Positions 1 to 8,773 of a DNA stretch of 64,000 nucleotides are shown here, one piece after another. Within the stretch, counting starts at the first letter, position 1; each line of letters opens with the position of its first letter. The notes below the pieces were generated by a model. It did not search any database. It saw only the letters and a list, made by a program, of their open reading frames with translations, and was not told where the DNA came from. The stretch lies in NCBI RefSeq assembly GCF_000217715.1, contig NC_015666.1:384270-448269 (forward strand), read 5' to 3'. Source of the stretch: Halopiger xanaduensis SH-6 (lineage in GTDB: Archaea > Halobacteriota > Halobacteria > Halobacteriales > Natrialbaceae). Position numbers and translations under genes: made by a program.

Positions 1-14
1 TGGCCCCTCCGGAT

Positions 15-635
15 ATGGACCGCCGCACGCTCGTTCGGATCGCACCCGGCGTCGGACTCGGATTCCTCGCGGGCTGTCTCGGCGCCGCCGACGACTCGTC
101 GGACGGCGACGGCGAGACCGCGGGGAACGAAACGGCGGAGACGGAAAGCGAGACGGGCACAGAGACCGCGAATGAGACTGAAACGGACGGGGGCGACGAC
201 GTGCTCGAGGACGACGCGGAACTGACTTTCGAGACGCTCGAGGTCGGTCCGTTCGAGGCGATTACCACGACGGCGCTCGACGACTCGGCTGACAAAGGGG
301 ACGGTGAGAAGGCGGCCGACGAGGAGCCGGTCGACGAGGGGGCGACCGTCTACCACCGCATCACGATCGAGAACGCGTCGAATCGGGATCGGGAGCTCTC
401 GATTCGAATCGATCGCGACGGGACCACCGTCCTCGAGGGAACGAACGAACTGTCCCCCGAGACGGCCCTCGAGATCGTCATCGGGGAGCCGGGAACCTAC
501 GAGACGACGCTCGAGGCCGGCGGGATCCGAAACACGTCGTCGATCTCGCGGTCGGGAACGCCCTGCGAGGAGTCGCGGACGGTCGTCTCGTTTACCGACG
601 GCGGGATCGAGACGAACACGACGACGTCCTGTTGA
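15..635 (+). CDS. Secreted haloarchaeal lipoprotein, function unknown
   Basis: This 206-residue protein starts with a short signal sequence holding a twin arginine (R3-R4) and a lipobox whose Cys is residue 21 (LAGC), so it is probably Tat-exported and lipid-anchored outside the cell. Residues 22-75 are a Ser/Thr/Asp/Glu-rich linker typical of haloarchaeal surface proteins. The rest alternates charged beta-like segments and has two Cys near the end (in TPCEES and at the last position), which could form a disulfide. I do not recognise a domain. It converges on the next gene. The start lies only 15 bases into the window, so an upstream start cannot be excluded. Confidence 0.8.
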   Translation: MDRRTLVRIAPGVGLGFLAGCLGAADDSSDGDGETAGNETAETESETGTETANETETDGGDDVLEDDAELTFETLEVGPFEAITTTALDDSADKGDGEKAADEEPVDEGATVYHRITIENASNRDRELSIRIDRDGTTVLEGTNELSPETALEIVIGEPGTYETTLEAGGIRNTSSISRSGTPCEESRTVVSFTDGGIETNTTTSC

Positions 636-747
636 CCCCGGCGTCCCGTCGGTTCGCTCGAGTTCCGGACCGCATTCGCATCTTGTACGCACTGGCGAGC
701 CGCTCTCGAGGAGAACCCAACGCTCGAGGAGCAGGGCGGAGCGGACC

Positions 748-1506
748 CTACCCGTCGGCGTCTTCGTCCGCCGGGTCGGCGTCGCCGCGGTGTTCGGCAA
801 GCGCCTCGTCGATCGTCAACTCGCCGACCGCGACCCGGCGGGCGAGTACCTCGTCGATCGCGCGGTTGTGCTCGCTCTGCTCGCGCGAGCGGTCCTTGAT
901 CCGCTGGAGTTCGCCGGCGGTCGGTTCGATCTCCCGCGTGTCGACCACCTCGCCCTCGAGGCGCGCGATGTTGACCGCCGCGAGGACGTCCTCCATCCCG
1001 CGCGCACCCGTGCCGAGGTACGGCGTCGTGCCGGTCTCGTCGACGAGTTCGACCCGGACATCCTCGAGGTCGTTGACGAGTTTGGCACTCTGGAGGCGGG
1101 AGCCGTCGCCGATTCGGACGACCGGATCGGCGGCCTCGCCGGCCTCGCGCTTGATCACCGCGACGGCGTCGGCCAGCGGCACCTGGAAGGCGGCGACGAC
1201 CATCTCGCCGGCGAGGACGGCGATGCCGGGTTTGCGGCCCGGATCGACGCCGATGATCGTCCGACCGTCGTCGCCCCGGACCGCGGTCAGCGCCTGGTCG
1301 ACGGCGCGTCGCGGGTCGTCGGGGTCGGCGACGATCGTGGTGACGTCCGGGAAGTCGTCGGCGTGGTCGGCGCCGGTGACGACGACGGCGGTCCGCTCGG
1401 GCAAGGCCTCGTCGGGTTCGACGGTCGTGAACTCGGTCCCGCGGTCGCGAAGCTCGTTGACGACCCCGTGGTACACCTCGAAGTCCGACGTTGCGACGAC
1501 GATCAC
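748..1506 (-). CDS. RuvC/RNase H-fold protein (predicted nuclease-like)
   Basis: This 252-residue protein starts at a GTG (1504-1506). A TATA-like TTTATT (minus strand, about 1531-1537) lies 25-30 nt before it, so the transcript is probably leaderless; longer upstream reading in this frame is antisense to radB and was discarded. Residues 1-80 form a small alpha/beta region. A segment IIGVDPGRKPG follows (Asp88), the typical first strand of RuvC/YqgF RNase H-like domains. The C-terminal 60 residues are charged and helical. The family is known for archaeal members without assigned function. It is divergent from radB across 156 bp, which suggests a link to DNA metabolism (inference). Nuclease activity is not shown. 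Confidence 0.75.
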   Translation of the reverse strand: MIVVATSDFEVYHGVVNELRDRGTEFTTVEPDEALPERTAVVVTGADHADDFPDVTTIVADPDDPRRAVDQALTAVRGDDGRTIIGVDPGRKPGIAVLAGEMVVAAFQVPLADAVAVIKREAGEAADPVVRIGDGSRLQSAKLVNDLEDVRVELVDETGTTPYLGTGARGMEDVLAAVNIARLEGEVVDTREIEPTAGELQRIKDRSREQSEHNRAIDEVLARRVAVGELTIDEALAEHRGDADPADEDADG

Positions 1507-1530
1507 GGGTCGGCTTTCGTGACCGGTCCG

Positions 1531-1537
1531 AATAAAC
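1531..1537 (-). promoter_or_regulatory. TATA box for the RuvC-like gene
   Basis: Read on the minus strand the sequence is CGTTTATTCGG; the TATA element is 25-30 nt ahead of the GTG at 1506, the spacing expected for a leaderless haloarchaeal transcript. Confidence 0.5.
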
Positions 1538-1662
1538 GTGTACGTGTCCAGATTGGACCGAGCGGGCCGTCTCAAGCGCCAGCTATCCCGACGACGGCGG
1601 GCGTTTCTCGCGGCGCCGACGGGTTTCGGGGGGTTTTTGCGCCGACCGCTCCAAGGACGCCC

Positions 1663-2430
1663 GTGAACGAGGAGGCGATTCCGACCGGCTGTGGCCCGGT
1701 CGACGAGCTGCTCGGCGGGGGGTTCGAACGCGGGACGGTCACGCAGGTGTACGGGCCGCCGGCCGCGGGGAAGACGAACCTCGCGCTCTCGGCGGCCGTC
1801 GAGACGGCCGTCGCCGACGGGACGGCGGTCTACATCGACACCGAGGGCGTCTCGGTCGACCGATTTGAACAACTGCTCTCGGCTCGCGTCGAGGGCGAGT
1901 CTGCGACCGCGCGGTCCGACGGTTCGGATTCGGGAGCCGGCGACACCGACACCAACGTCGACGTCGAAACCGTCGCCTCGAGAATTGTCATCGAGGACGC
2001 GCTCGACTTCGAGGAACAGGCCGAAGCGGTCCGCGACGCCGAGGAGTTCGCCGAGCGGGCGGACCTGATCGTCGTAGACAGCGCGACCGGCTTCTACCGC
2101 CTCGAGCGCACCGGCGCCGGCGACGAGGGCGAGGCGCTGCGCACGGTCGCACGACAGGTGACCCACCTGCTCTCGCTCGCGCGCAAGTACGACCTCGCGG
2201 TCGTGCTGACGAATCAGGTCTTCTCCGACCCCGATTCCGACCGAACGCGGCCGCTGGGCGGCAACACCTTGGAGCACTGGACCGGCGTCGTCCTCCGCCT
2301 CGAGCGGTTCCGCGGCGGCAACCGGCGCGCGACCCTCGAGAAACACCGATCGAAACCCGCCGGCGAGTCCGTCCAGTTCCGGATCACGGATCGCGGCCTC
2401 GAGGGCGGCGAGGAGAGCCCGCAACTCTGA
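1663..2430 (+). CDS. radB: DNA repair and recombination protein RadB
   Basis: RadB is the archaeal RecA/Rad51 paralogue that assists RadA during homologous recombination. The 255-residue product has the expected order: an N-terminal IPTGCGPVDELLGGG segment, Walker A GPPAAGKT at residues 31-38, a Walker B-like LIVVDSATG, and a late TNQVFSDP plus PLGG region typical of RadA/RadB. There is no N-terminal helix-hairpin-helix domain, which separates it from RadA. An acidic, low-complexity insert (about residues 75-100) makes it slightly longer than usual. The GTG at 1663 was chosen because the motif-bearing domain starts there; a longer in-frame extension is Arg-rich and antisense to the neighbouring gene. 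Confidence 0.9.
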   Translation: MNEEAIPTGCGPVDELLGGGFERGTVTQVYGPPAAGKTNLALSAAVETAVADGTAVYIDTEGVSVDRFEQLLSARVEGESATARSDGSDSGAGDTDTNVDVETVASRIVIEDALDFEEQAEAVRDAEEFAERADLIVVDSATGFYRLERTGAGDEGEALRTVARQVTHLLSLARKYDLAVVLTNQVFSDPDSDRTRPLGGNTLEHWTGVVLRLERFRGGNRRATLEKHRSKPAGESVQFRITDRGLEGGEESPQL

Positions 2431-2500
2431 AACGGACGCCGATCCGTCCCGGACGCCACGCCAATCTGTAAGTCGCTCCGCCGTCTAGAGGTATGTAACC

Positions 2501-3193
2501 GTGTCACAGGGAAACAACCCCGACGATACGGTCGTCGAAGTCGAGTTCACGGTTACCGATCCCCGGTATCCGCTCGTCGCCATGTCGGCGGCAACCGGCG
2601 GCGACGTGACGCTCATCCAGCTGCTGCCGCGCAGCGACGGTGCCTACACGATCTTCCATCGCGTTTCCGGCGCGCCGCCGGAGCGGTTTCTCGCGGTGAT
2701 CGAGGAGTACGAGGGGATCGAGGGCCGCGTCGTGAGCGGCGGCGAGGACGCCATCATCGAGGTTCGAATCGAGACGGCGGGCGAATTTTTTACGATCGGA
2801 TTAACCGATACCGGAGCCATTCCGACGGAGTTGAGCAGTCACGACGGAACGGCTCGGATCGTCGCGGAGATTCCGTCGATCTACTCCGCCTCGGAGGTGA
2901 TCGACGAGTTTCAGGCGGCGTACCCGGAGGTGGAGATCGTCGCTCGGCGCCAGAAGTCGTACGCCGTTCCGCTGTTTCAGCAGCGGGAGCTCTACGAGAC
3001 GGTCCTGGGAATGCTGACGTCTCGCCAGCACGAGGCGCTCCTGCTGGCGTACGTGAACGGGTTTTACGACTGGCCGCGGAAAACGACGGGAGAAGAACTG
3101 GCCGCCGAGATGGACGTGTCGGCGACGACCTTCCACGAACACCTGCGGTCGGCCGAGCGGAAACTGTTATCGTTGCTGTTTAGCGCCCGGTAG
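2501..3193 (+). CDS. Bat-like transcriptional regulator with HTH_10 domain
   Basis: This 230-residue protein starts with GTG and ends in the haloarchaeal HTH_10 (bacterioopsin-activator-type) helix-turn-helix: LTSRQHEALLLAYVNGFYDWPR followed by GEELAAEMDVSATTFHEHLRSAERKLL, about residues 168-226. The N-terminal 150 residues resemble the alpha/beta sensor part of Bat proteins but contain no recognisable PAS or GAF motif. Proteins of this family are DNA-binding regulators; the target is unknown. It is a single gene downstream of radB and convergent with the CBS-domain gene. Confidence 0.85.
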   Translation: MSQGNNPDDTVVEVEFTVTDPRYPLVAMSAATGGDVTLIQLLPRSDGAYTIFHRVSGAPPERFLAVIEEYEGIEGRVVSGGEDAIIEVRIETAGEFFTIGLTDTGAIPTELSSHDGTARIVAEIPSIYSASEVIDEFQAAYPEVEIVARRQKSYAVPLFQQRELYETVLGMLTSRQHEALLLAYVNGFYDWPRKTTGEELAAEMDVSATTFHEHLRSAERKLLSLLFSAR

Positions 3194-3217
3194 CGTCTGG
3201 TCGCGGGGGTCGAACCG

Positions 3218-4375
3218 TTACAGTTCGTTCAGCTTCCGGAGGAGCTGGCCGCGGTACTCCTCGTCGCTCGCGACGCCTTTCATCTCTAAGACGTTGCGCT
3301 CGAGTTTCTCGAGTGCCACCCGGAACGCGCTCTCGGCGCCGTAACCTTCGCCGGTGCCGGCGACCTGGTCCTTGTTCGTGCGCAGGCGGATCTGACAGTG
3401 GACCAGCGGGGTGCCGCGGAGTTTCTCCTTGTGTTCCTTGAAGCGGACGTGGGCGTGGTGGACCTGCATGTCCTGGTACTTGTCTGCGACCTCCTCGATG
3501 CCCTCGACGACTCCCTCCCGGGTGATGGTGTCGAGCATCGAGATGTTGGTGATCTGGACGTCCATGCGCTCCTCCTCGGTGAAGGTCAGCGCCCGGAGGA
3601 CGTCCGTCTTGGTGATGACGCCGATGACGACGCGGTCGTCGTCCTCGGGCGTGACGATCAGCCCCGCGTAGTCCTTCTCGAGCATGACCTCGACGGCGTC
3701 TTTCGCGGTGGCGTCGAGGTTGATCGTCTCGACGGGGCTGTTCATGATGTCGTAGACCGGTACGTCGAGCATTCGATCGGTGTCGCCGACCCGGTCGCCG
3801 GTCGTCGTCGAGTGGCTCTCGCGAATGACGAAGTCGGCGATGTCGTGGGTCGTCACGACGCCGGTGAGGTAGCCGTTCTCGTTGAGTACCGGCAGTCGAG
3901 AGATGCCGTTCTCCCGGAGGTAGTTGATCGCCCGGCCGATGCCGTCGTCCTCCTCGATCGTGACCGGATCGGCGGTGTAGATGTCCTCGACGGTCAGCGT
4001 ATCGAGGTTGTCGATGACCGCCTCGAGGATGGCGTCGTCGGTGATGACGCCCCAGAGCTCGCCGTTCTGGAAGACCGGCGCGACCTTCGCGTTGCTCTCG
4101 ATGAGGACCCGGGCGGTCTCGCGGACGTCTTCCTCGCGGTCGACCTTCGGGGCCGGCGCGTTCCGGCTCGGCTTCGTCAGCGCCTTCACCTTGGCGTCGT
4201 CCTCGACGTGCGACTGGAGGACCTCCCGCTCGCTGATGACGCCCTCGTACTCCCCGTCGTTAGTGACGATGATTCCTTTGGGGTTGCCGTCCTCGAACAT
4301 AGAACGGACCTTCCCCATGCGCGTGCCGACGTCGACTTCGATGTACTCCTGGGTGGCGATATCAGCGATATTCAT
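3218..4375 (-). CDS. Four-CBS-domain protein with possible HPF-like C-terminal domain
   Basis: The 385-residue protein starts at ATG 4375; a TTAAATAC TATA box sits about 37 nt upstream and GAAGG just before the start can serve as ribosome binding site. Residues 1-270 contain four CBS motifs in two pairs (for example MFEDGNPKGIIVTNDGEYEG, NGISRLPVLNENGYLTGVV and DYAGLIVTPEDD), the module that binds adenine nucleotides. The last 90-100 residues (VHHAHVRFKEHKEKL, then a strand and a long helix) resemble ribosome-hibernation factors of the HPF/RaiA type. CBS-domain hibernation factors are known in other archaea; that this is one is inference. Alternatively it is a metabolic sensor. Confidence 0.8.
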   Translation of the reverse strand: MNIADIATQEYIEVDVGTRMGKVRSMFEDGNPKGIIVTNDGEYEGVISEREVLQSHVEDDAKVKALTKPSRNAPAPKVDREEDVRETARVLIESNAKVAPVFQNGELWGVITDDAILEAVIDNLDTLTVEDIYTADPVTIEEDDGIGRAINYLRENGISRLPVLNENGYLTGVVTTHDIADFVIRESHSTTTGDRVGDTDRMLDVPVYDIMNSPVETINLDATAKDAVEVMLEKDYAGLIVTPEDDDRVVIGVITKTDVLRALTFTEEERMDVQITNISMLDTITREGVVEGIEEVADKYQDMQVHHAHVRFKEHKEKLRGTPLVHCQIRLRTNKDQVAGTGEGYGAESAFRVALEKLERNVLEMKGVASDEEYRGQLLRKLNEL

Positions 4376-4483
4376 CCTTCTGGATATACGTACTATCGCC
4401 GAGGTATTTAACGTGCTGCCCGTTTTATCCAAGCGGCGATCGGTACGGGGGTTTTTGGCGTCGGCGTTGAAGCCGGGAGCGTG

Positions 4484-4789
4484 ATGGTCGACATCAGCGT
4501 CTTCGGCCGCTACACCTACCTCGCGACCGAACTGTTCTGGGGGGCCGTCGCCGCCCTCTTGCTGCACCGAGCGAACGCCCTCCGGAGGGCCGCGGTCACG
4601 ATCCTCGCACTGTATCCGATCGCGTACGTCTGGGACCGCTACACCCTCGCCGTCGGCGTCTTCGACATCAAACTCCGGACCGGCGTCGAGATCGCCGGCA
4701 TCCCGCTCGAGGAGCACCTCTTCATGGCCGTCGTCCCGGGGCTCGTGATCGGGATCCACGAGACGATCTTCGGCACCGGCGAGGCGTAG
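4484..4789 (+). CDS. Half-size lycopene cyclase domain membrane protein
   Basis: This 101-residue protein has three predicted membrane helices and the diagnostic IPLEEHLFMAVVP segment (about residues 75-88) of the CrtYcd/CarR-type lycopene cyclase domain. Full haloarchaeal cyclases carry two such domains in about 250 residues, so this is a single-domain form that would need a partner or dimer to act on lycopene. A GTG directly precedes the ATG at 4484 and could also be used. It is divergent from the CBS gene, with no other carotenoid gene in the window. Whether it cyclises lycopene is not known. Confidence 0.75.
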   Translation: MVDISVFGRYTYLATELFWGAVAALLLHRANALRRAAVTILALYPIAYVWDRYTLAVGVFDIKLRTGVEIAGIPLEEHLFMAVVPGLVIGIHETIFGTGEA

Positions 4790-4891
4790 GTAGCGCACCA
4801 CGACGCGGAACAGCACGCACCGCTGCTTATCACGCGCTGCAACCGACCGCGGGTGTCTTATGCCGATTCGTGATGGATTCACGTAGTCACG

Positions 4892-5680
4892 ATGGACCGG
4901 CGAGACCCGTCGACGCGGCCGAGCGGCGCGGACGCCGACCGGCATGACGACACCGACCGCGCGCTCCTGCGGGGCCTGTTCAATCTCGCCGTCGTCATCC
5001 TGCTGATCGGCACGCTCGCCGTCGGCACGCTGCTGGTCTCGCCGATCACCCTCGAGGACCTCGAGGATCCCGACGACATCCGGATCGAGGGCGTCCCGGG
5101 CTCGGCGCCGAGTCCCAGCTCCGAGCCGCCGCCGCCGGCCGGCGAACGCAACCCCGAGGTGACGGATCCCGACGATCCCGGCGTCTCGAGTTACGAGACC
5201 AACGTCGAGACGATCGACTCGGCGACCGTCGAGGACTTCGTCCACGCCGAGGTCAACGAGCGCCGGGCCGAACACGGCCTCGAGCCGCTGGCGTGGGACG
5301 GAACCGTCGCCTCGGTCGGTCGCGCTCACAGCGCCGACATGGCCCGGCGGGACTACTTCGCGCACACGAACCCCGACGGCCAGGGTCCGCACGACCGCTT
5401 TACCGAGGTCGACGACTACTGTCGCGCCTACGGCGAGAACATCGCGCTGACGTGGGTCGACAGACCGGTCGAACGACCCGGCGGTAACGAAGTCGTCGAG
5501 TACCAGACCGCCGAACGGCTCGCGACCGGGCTGGTCAACCAGTGGATGAACTCCACCGCCCACCGGGAGGCCATCCTCGAGGAGCACGGCGATCACGGCT
5601 GGGACCGGGGCGGCGTCGGCGTCTACGTCGGCGACGACGGCGCGGTCTACGCGTCGCACAACTTCTGTCTCACGTGGTGA
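4892..5680 (+). CDS. Membrane-anchored CAP/SCP-family protein
   Basis: The 262-residue product has a cytoplasmic start, one membrane helix (about residues 28-50, FNLAVVILLIGTLAVGTLLV), a Pro/Ser-rich linker, and an extracellular CAP domain from about residue 110. CAP hallmarks are visible: VNERRAEHGLEPLAWD, SADMARRDYFAHTNPDG, YGENIALTW and NQWMNSTAHREAIL. These domains are widespread as secreted proteins, with lipid-binding or protease-like roles suggested in other organisms. The two Cys in the domain (DDYCRAYGE and HNFCLTW) could pair. The substrate is unknown. The next gene lies 93 bp downstream on the same strand. Confidence 0.88.
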   Translation: MDRRDPSTRPSGADADRHDDTDRALLRGLFNLAVVILLIGTLAVGTLLVSPITLEDLEDPDDIRIEGVPGSAPSPSSEPPPPAGERNPEVTDPDDPGVSSYETNVETIDSATVEDFVHAEVNERRAEHGLEPLAWDGTVASVGRAHSADMARRDYFAHTNPDGQGPHDRFTEVDDYCRAYGENIALTWVDRPVERPGGNEVVEYQTAERLATGLVNQWMNSTAHREAILEEHGDHGWDRGGVGVYVGDDGAVYASHNFCLTW

Positions 5681-5773
5681 TGGTCGGCCGTCGGCGAGCG
5701 GCCGTCTCGAGTACACTCGCTGCGAACGAGTCCGAGGTTCTTTGGGCTGCCCTCCGTAGTCGGTGACATCGAC

Positions 5774-6556
5774 ATGGACGCGAGGGAGACACTCACCGCG
5801 ATCTACCGGACGGCGAGCGACCGCGATATCACCTTTCTCGCGGCGGGCTTCGCCTACTACGCGTTCGTTTCGCTGATTCCCATGGTGTTGCTCGCGCTCG
5901 TCGTCGGCTCGCTGGTCGGCGGGGAGAACGCGGCCGAACGCCTGATCTTGGTCGCCGGCGATTTCCTGCCGGAGGCCGGCGAAACGCTCGTCGTCGACGC
6001 CCTCTCGGCCGAATCGGGGCGCGCTGAGGCGACCGTCGTCGCGCTCGTCGTCGCAACCTGGGGTGCGCTCAAGGTCTTTCGCGGACTCAGTCTCGCCTTC
6101 GACATGGTCTACGACGAGGTCGCGGACGACTCGCTGCTCGATCAAATCCGCGACGGCCTCACGGTGATCCTCGCGGGCACGGGCGCGCTCGCGCTGATGG
6201 TCGCGATCGGTGCCGTGCTCAGCGTCGCGGCCGACGCCGTCCCCTTCGCCGGCACGCTGAGCTGGGTGACGCTGTTGCTCGGGCTCGTCTTGGTCTTTCT
6301 GCCGATCTACTACGTGTTGCCGCCGGTCCCGGTCGCAGTCGGCGAGGTCTGGCCGGGAGCGGTCTTCGCGGCCGTCGGCTGGACGATCCTCCAGATCGGG
6401 TTTCAGATCTACGCGGCCAACGCCGGCCAGTACCAGGCCTACGGCGCCGTCGGCGCCGTGTTGCTGTTCGTCACCTGGCTCTACTTCGCCGGCATCATCC
6501 TCCTCGTGGGCGCCGTACTCAACGTCGTTCGGGCGCGGCCGTCCCTGGCCGAGTGA
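5774..6556 (+). CDS. YihY/BrkB-family membrane protein
   Basis: This 260-residue integral membrane protein has about six hydrophobic helices and the family features FLAAGFAYYAFVSLIPMVLL near the start, WGALKVFRGLSLAFDMVYDE in the middle and YGAVGAVLLFVTWLYFAGIILLVGA near the end. It was once mis-called ribonuclease BN in bacteria; the true role of the family is unknown. Length is typical. It follows the CAP gene on the same strand and may be cotranscribed. Confidence 0.88.
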   Translation: MDARETLTAIYRTASDRDITFLAAGFAYYAFVSLIPMVLLALVVGSLVGGENAAERLILVAGDFLPEAGETLVVDALSAESGRAEATVVALVVATWGALKVFRGLSLAFDMVYDEVADDSLLDQIRDGLTVILAGTGALALMVAIGAVLSVAADAVPFAGTLSWVTLLLGLVLVFLPIYYVLPPVPVAVGEVWPGAVFAAVGWTILQIGFQIYAANAGQYQAYGAVGAVLLFVTWLYFAGIILLVGAVLNVVRARPSLAE

Positions 6557-6646
6557 CCCCGACCGCCGATCCCGCGAGACACGTCGACTCGTTTTCACGC
6601 ACCCACGGGAGAAAGATTATGGTCTCGGCACCGCCAGACCCTCACA

Positions 6647-7468
6647 ATGAGCAACGAGCAATCACACCCGTCAGGGGACGACGAACCGGACCCTGACGGC
6701 GATAGAGACGGGGACGAGCGGGGACACGTCGACGAGAACGACAGTCTCGAGCCCGGCGGCGGTCCCCGCCGCGTCGTCTCGGACAAGAGCGTCGACGACA
6801 TTCTCGCGTCGCTCGACGATACCGACGCCGAGTCGGAGGGCGGGCCCGATACCGAATCGTCGGATGCCAGTTCGGACGCGAGCGGGACGACCGTCACCAC
6901 CACGACCGTCGAATCCGACTCGGATCCCCTCGAGTCGGTCGCGGCCGAGTTCGACGAGGACGACGTCCCGGCGCCGCAGACCGAGACTGAAACCGCAGTG
7001 CCGGATTCCGCGTCTGAGGCCGACGAGACGACCGCGGAGACTGGCGCCGGCGACGAGGCGGCTGTAACTGCCGAATCGACGACGACCGACGACTCGAGTA
7101 CAACGCCGATCCAGGACGCGGAGCCGGCGTCGGCCGAAGACGACGAAGACGCGGAAGACCTCGCCGCCCGCATCGAGCGCGGCGACGTCACCGGCGCCGA
7201 CGTCCGGGCCGCGGAAGCCGGCGAAGGGCGCGAGTCTACGCCCGAAATCGACGACGTCGATCTCTCGATGGACGACCTCGAGACCGGTGCGGCGGAAGTC
7301 AGCGGAGCTGCGACGAGTTCCGCCGCCGGCCCACTGGCCGGGTCGATCGACGGCGGCAACGAGGCGGCCGTCGACGGGACTGACGGCTCGAGCGGCACGG
7401 ACAACGGTACCGATAACGAGCAGAACGAAGGCGGCATTCTCGGTCGTCTCAAGCGGTTCTTCTCATAG
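6647..7468 (+). CDS. Highly acidic disordered protein with conserved DILASLD motif
   Basis: This 273-residue protein is dominated by Asp, Glu, Ser and Thr and is probably mostly disordered. Two ordered pieces stand out: VSDKSVDDILASLDD near residues 43-58 and a basic amphipathic tail, GGILGRLKRFFS, at the very end that could touch a membrane or partner protein. Another short helix is EDLAARIERGDVTGADVRAAE (about residues 165-185). I recognise the layout as a haloarchaeal conserved hypothetical but no function. The long open frame on the opposite strand is a composition shadow. Confidence 0.75.
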   Translation: MSNEQSHPSGDDEPDPDGDRDGDERGHVDENDSLEPGGGPRRVVSDKSVDDILASLDDTDAESEGGPDTESSDASSDASGTTVTTTTVESDSDPLESVAAEFDEDDVPAPQTETETAVPDSASEADETTAETGAGDEAAVTAESTTTDDSSTTPIQDAEPASAEDDEDAEDLAARIERGDVTGADVRAAEAGEGRESTPEIDDVDLSMDDLETGAAEVSGAATSSAAGPLAGSIDGGNEAAVDGTDGSSGTDNGTDNEQNEGGILGRLKRFFS

Positions 7469-7587
7469 ACGCTGCTCCAGCCGGCGCGCTCTTCTCGCGG
7501 TTTTGTCTCCGGATCAGGGGACCGAGACCGATCGGTAAAATTCGTCGCCGGTTCGCCTCGAGCCCGGAGAATCCACCAGTTCGCTCG

Positions 7588-8496
7588 TCAGCCGACGAGC
7601 GTAATCAAGACGAACAGCGTCGCGATCGAGACCAGCGTCGTCAGGAAGACGTTCAGCGACGCGAACTCCTTGTCGCCGCCGAGTTCGGTCGCGAAGACGA
7701 ACGTCGAGACTGCTGACGGCGTCCCGAGCATCACGACGGTCGCCGTAAGCGTCGTCGCGTCGACGGCGAGCGCGGAGAAGACGAACCACGCGATGACGGG
7801 CATGCAGACGATCTTGAGCGCGATCACGGACCCCGTCGCGCCGAGGTCGATCGACGGCAGATCGACCTGCAGCGAGGCGCCGACGCAGAGCAGCGCCAGC
7901 GGTAGCGAGAGCATCCCGAGCACGTCCAGTCCCGACGCCACCGGGGCGGGGATCGAGACGCCGACGGAACCGATCGCGAGGCCGCCGATCAGCGCCGCGA
8001 GAACGGGGTTGGTTGCAAGCCCGCGGATTTCGTCGCCGATCGCGGCCCCCGCGCCGTTGAGCGTCGAGAGGACGATGATGGTCAGCGGCAACTGCGTCAG
8101 CGTGACGACGCCGAGGACGACGCTGGCGATCGCGGTCACGTCGTCGTTGAACGTCGCGGCCACCAGCGGGAGCCCGAGGTAGCCGAGGTTCGAGTGGTAG
8201 GACTGGACGATCGCCACGCTGCGCCGCGGCGTCGACGACCGATTGCGGTGGACGAGCCAGGCGATCCCTGCGGTCGCGAAGAGGACGAAGAGCAATCCGC
8301 CGAACAGCGCCGGCGACAGCAGCTCGCCGATATCGCGGTCGTACGTCGAGACGAAGATCAGCGCCGGCAGCGCCACGTAGTACGCGACGGCGTTCAACGT
8401 GGCCGTCCGCGTCGTGTTCAGGACGCCGGTCGTTCGCAGGCCCGTTCCGAGCAGCAACAACACGAGCAGCGCCAGTAACCGGCTTACGACCTCCAT
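7588..8496 (-). CDS. AEC-family (auxin efflux carrier type) transporter
   Basis: This 302-residue protein contains about ten membrane helices with the two-half layout of AEC/BASS-like carriers: LLLGTGLRTTGVL near the start, YHSNLGYLGLPLV in helix 4, NPVLAALIGGLAIGSVG mid-protein, and PLALLCVGASLQVD plus LGTPSAVSTFVFATELGGD in the second half. Archaeal members are annotated as permeases, possibly for organic acids; the substrate is unknown. Start at ATG 8496. It converges on the acidic-protein gene. Confidence 0.87.
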   Translation of the reverse strand: MEVVSRLLALLVLLLLGTGLRTTGVLNTTRTATLNAVAYYVALPALIFVSTYDRDIGELLSPALFGGLLFVLFATAGIAWLVHRNRSSTPRRSVAIVQSYHSNLGYLGLPLVAATFNDDVTAIASVVLGVVTLTQLPLTIIVLSTLNGAGAAIGDEIRGLATNPVLAALIGGLAIGSVGVSIPAPVASGLDVLGMLSLPLALLCVGASLQVDLPSIDLGATGSVIALKIVCMPVIAWFVFSALAVDATTLTATVVMLGTPSAVSTFVFATELGGDKEFASLNVFLTTLVSIATLFVLITLVG

Positions 8497-8689
8497 ACAC
8501 CGGACCAGTCGACTCGGCTTTTTCTACTGTTCGGTCGCGGAGAGCCATGTGTTCCCATCACAGAGCCGGTTCCCCAGTGGACGCTGGACGGCATCACCGC
8601 CTCGAGAAGGGTGACTCGAGAGACCAGAGAGAACGCTTCGAAGCCGAAAATCGGGCTGTCGCTCACGGATTTGTTCGCGACAGAAGTAG

Positions 8690-8710
8690 TGGGTTGGGGC
8701 AGATTTGAAC
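8690..8710 (-). repeat. Partial copy of tRNA-Val 3' end (att-like direct repeat)
   Basis: These 21 bases are identical to 8824-8844, the 3' end of tRNA-Val including the discriminator base and half of the T arm, and lie 134 bp away in the same orientation. Such partial copies are what a site-specific integration at a tRNA gene leaves behind. No integrase gene is present between the copies. Confidence 0.75.
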
Positions 8711-8759
8711 CACGCCGAGACGTGCTCGCATCGCTGCGCGCGTCTCGTCTGGTTCAAAT
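8703..8759. repeat. Long inverted repeat between tRNA-Val copies
   Basis: Arms ATTTGAACCA (8703-8712) and TGGTTCAAAT (8750-8759) are perfect complements, and inner arms CGAGACG (8716-8722) and CGTCTCG (8741-8747) extend the stem. It includes part of the copied tRNA end. Confidence 0.8.
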
Positions 8760-8773
8760 TACCCGTACAATTG

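Noticed and set aside
304-1662. Long + strand open frame leading into radB
   Set aside because: It is Arg-rich, antisense to the RuvC-like gene and overlaps the lipoprotein; high-GC DNA often stays open in such frames.
4376-6598. Minus-strand open frame continuing upstream of the CBS gene
   Set aside because: It is antisense to three well-supported genes and its residues are Arg/Asp repeats without any fold signature.
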